The notes beneath the pieces are model-generated. The model was not told the origin of the DNA, made no database searches, and saw nothing but the letters and a program-made list of their open reading frames with translations. From NCBI RefSeq assembly GCF_000092905.1, contig NC_014098.1, forward strand, positions 2,728,001 to 2,792,000: a stretch of 64,000 nucleotides of DNA, given 5' to 3'. The position numbers and the translations under genes were made by a program. Position 1 is the first letter of the stretch; every line of letters starts with the position of its first letter. Below are positions 62,182 through 64,000 of this stretch, in pieces. The stretch is from Kyrpidia tusciae DSM 2912 (lineage in GTDB: Bacteria; Bacillota; Bacilli; Kyrpidiales; Kyrpidiaceae).

Positions 62182-62238
62182 TTGACAGCGATGCTTGCGA
62201 CGCGTATATTGTTTTTGGGTTTGTTAGTAAGCACTTAC
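62182..62238 (+). promoter_or_regulatory. Promoter and palindromic operator of the efflux operon
   Basis: TTGACA (62182-62187), 17 bases, TATATT (62205-62210): nearly perfect sigma-A promoter. Seventeen bases on is GTAAG-CA-CTTAC (62227-62238), a palindrome placed to block the polymerase, as for TetR-type repressors of efflux pumps. No repressor gene is in view. Confidence 0.75.
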
Positions 62239-62341
62239 ATACAATCATGCGGGATTGTGTTCCCAATCCGACAGGGCAGAGATGCGTCGCTCGAAGAAAC
62301 GGATGCGATTGACCAGGGCGAAGGGGTGGTGTTGCTCAAGG

Positions 62342-63583
62342 ATGACGGAGTTAAAACGAAAGAACATCGTACTTTGGATAGCACTCATTGCCTTGTTCGC
62401 GTTATCCTTCGTGTTGTCCGGGTGCCAGACGAAGACGGAAACAGTCGATTTTCCTGGCATACCGGTCGAGGTGACGCGTCTAAAACGCGGTGAAATTGTC
62501 CACGAAAGCGCGTATTACGGAGAGACGGAGAGCAGAACTCGCGTAACAGTCAGCGCGAAAGTTTCCGGGACTGTCAACCACCTGGCGAAACATAATGGTG
62601 ACCGGGTCGATCAGGGCGAACTCATCCTGAGCCTTGACAATACTGACATCGAAGCGACGGTGGCGCAAGCTGCTGCTGCAGTTCAAGTGGCCGAAGCGAA
62701 TGTGGAGAAGATCAAAAAAGGGCCTGAACCGGAAGAAATAACCGCCGCAAAAGAGAACGTGCGTCAGGCTGAGATCGCCGTCGAGGCCGCACGTACCAAC
62801 CTTGAGCGGACGAAAAAACTTTTTGAAAACGGGGTCGTGAGTTTGAAAGAATCGGAAAACGTGCAACACGAATATGACCTTGCCATGTCGAGACTCGCCG
62901 CCGCCGAACAAAATCTTTTGCTTCTCAAGCGCTCACCAACCCCGGAGGCGGTCGCCGTTGCTGAAGCGGAACTCAATAAGGCCAGAACCTCTTATCATAC
63001 GGCTCTCTCGAAGCGCAACGATGCTCGCGTGATAAGTCCTGTATCCGGTTATATCTCGGGACTTGTTATTCAAGAAGGGGAATTTTTGGCTGCCGGGACA
63101 CCGTTTGCCGTGATCGAGAATCCCAACGCCTTCCACATTACGGTGCGGGTTTCAGAAAGCGACATCCATTTCGTTCGTTTGGGTGACAACGTGACCGTGA
63201 AGTTTCCAACTCTTCAGCTTTCGACCACGGGGGTAGTCGATGAAGTCTCGCCATCGGCCGATCCGCGCACAGGTCTGTTCCCAGTGAAACTCACGATTGA
63301 AAACCATGACGGTCAAGTGAAACCCGGCATGGTCGCGAACGTCATCATCCCCCTTGAACGGCATGGATCAGCTCTCGTCGTGCCGACGAACGCAGTCATC
63401 AACGACAAGGGCGATACATACGTGTATGTCGTCGAAAAGGGCGTTGCCAGAAAAAGGAAGGTCAATACGGGCATTCGCAGCGAACAATACGTAGAAATCA
63501 TCGACGGGCTGTCCGTCGATGAAGTGGTTATCACCGCAGGCGTCGACCTCCTCGTCGACGGAGAGAGGGTTGTCGTGAGATGA
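62342..63583 (+). CDS. RND efflux membrane-fusion (periplasmic adaptor) lipoprotein
   Basis: 413 residues. Lipoprotein signal with LSGC (C28). HlyD/AcrA-type order: first beta-barrel and lipoyl half (VSAKVSGTVNHLAKHNGDRV), a helical hairpin rich in Ala/Glu (about 90-190), second lipoyl half (DARVISPVSGYISGLVIQEG), then the beta-barrel and membrane-proximal part. It links an RND pump to the envelope. ATG 62342 is chosen since it begins the signal peptide; its ribosome binding site is weak and upstream starts are possible. It overlaps the next gene by four bases. Confidence 0.85.
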   Translation: MTELKRKNIVLWIALIALFALSFVLSGCQTKTETVDFPGIPVEVTRLKRGEIVHESAYYGETESRTRVTVSAKVSGTVNHLAKHNGDRVDQGELILSLDNTDIEATVAQAAAAVQVAEANVEKIKKGPEPEEITAAKENVRQAEIAVEAARTNLERTKKLFENGVVSLKESENVQHEYDLAMSRLAAAEQNLLLLKRSPTPEAVAVAEAELNKARTSYHTALSKRNDARVISPVSGYISGLVIQEGEFLAAGTPFAVIENPNAFHITVRVSESDIHFVRLGDNVTVKFPTLQLSTTGVVDEVSPSADPRTGLFPVKLTIENHDGQVKPGMVANVIIPLERHGSALVVPTNAVINDKGDTYVYVVEKGVARKRKVNTGIRSEQYVEIIDGLSVDEVVITAGVDLLVDGERVVVR

Positions 63584-64000
63584 GCTTTTATCATACATCT
63601 GTCAAACGGCCCCTCACGATTTCGATGATTGTCGTCATCGTTATGCTGCTCGGAATGTACGTTTTTTTCCGCATCCCGATTGATCTCTTTCCGGACATTG
63701 AGACGCCGGTCGTTACCGTCACGGTCAAGTACCCCGGTGCCTCACCGGAAGAGGTCGAAAACGGCGTTACCGATGTGCTCGAAAAAGAATTGAATACGCT
63801 GGAAAATTTAAAGCGGATCAGTTCCGTAAGCTCACAAAATGTCGCGCGCATTTTTGTTGAATTTAACTATGGGACGAATATCGATCTGGCCGAGAACAAA
63901 GTAAAATCCAAAATCGATGCGGTGCTGGGTGATCTGCCGTCCACCATCGAGGTCCCTGTCGTTGAGAAAGTGAGTCCCGCCGACCTGCCCGTCGTCGAAG
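63580..64000 (+). CDS. RND multidrug efflux transporter, N-terminal part (runs off window)
   Basis: The frame begins ATGAGC overlapping the adaptor stop (ATGA) and is open to the edge, 140 codons. The start MSFYHTSVKRPLTISMIVVI with one membrane helix, then FFRIPIDLFPDIETPVVTV and YPGASPEEVE, is typical of AcrB/SwrC-type pumps, which use the proton gradient to export drugs or lipophilic compounds. In Gram-positives such pumps sit in the single membrane. The substrate cannot be inferred. Confidence 0.9.
   Translation, partial: MSFYHTSVKRPLTISMIVVIVMLLGMYVFFRIPIDLFPDIETPVVTVTVKYPGASPEEVENGVTDVLEKELNTLENLKRISSVSSQNVARIFVEFNYGTNIDLAENKVKSKIDAVLGDLPSTIEVPVVEKVSPADLPVVE

Overview
The window looks like a high-GC, probably thermophilic Firmicute of the Kyrpidia/Alicyclobacillus kind. 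This is inferred from purine-rich ribosome binding sites with frequent GTG and TTG starts, consensus sigma-A promoters and the style of the proteins; no rRNA or marker gene is present to fix the taxon.

Region A (1-10.4 kb) is metabolic. It holds a two-cluster ferredoxin and close relatives of three enzymes of coenzyme-M-dependent epoxide breakdown: 2-ketopropyl-CoM oxidoreductase/carboxylase, R-hydroxypropyl-CoM dehydrogenase and epoxyalkane:CoM transferase. With them are a lone sulfonate-type binding lipoprotein, an MDR-family reductase, a phytanoyl-CoA-dioxygenase-like oxygenase, an NTF2-like protein, a broken second CoM transferase and a secreted transglutaminase-like protein.

Region B (10.7-21.9 kb) is a compact type I-B effector operon on the minus strand (cas8-cas7-cas5-cas3). 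It has no cas1, cas2 or cas4 and only a 75-codon stump of cas6 downstream. A sirtuin gene lies upstream, followed by a YciI-like gene and an orphan CARF-HEPN (Csx1/Csx2-like) RNase gene. An imperfect ~60-bp sequence repeated at 10.76 and 20.45 kb brackets most of it.

Region C (22.07-50.65 kb) is a giant CRISPR array. I count 393 copies of a 30-bp repeat, 267 left and 126 right of an IS110-family insertion at about 40.08-42.18 kb. Several lines show that the array is read right to left: the handle-like repeat end, a promoter in the leader at 50.7 kb, cas genes beyond the leader, and redundant spacers that share one fixed edge.

Region D (51.1-60.2 kb) is a complete type I-B locus on the minus strand (cas6-cas8-cas7-cas5-cas3-cas4-cas1-cas2), reading toward the leader. 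Upstream is a second sirtuin gene. The stretch between sirtuin and cas genes resembles that of region B: a pseudo-repeat, a terminator and a TTGACA promoter. The likely picture is one adaptation module and one Cas6 feeding one shared array that serves two diverged I-B Cascade/Cas3 sets.

Region E (61.3-64 kb) has a coiled-coil protein with 21-bp tandem repeats and the start of an RND efflux operon behind a promoter with a TetR-like palindrome.
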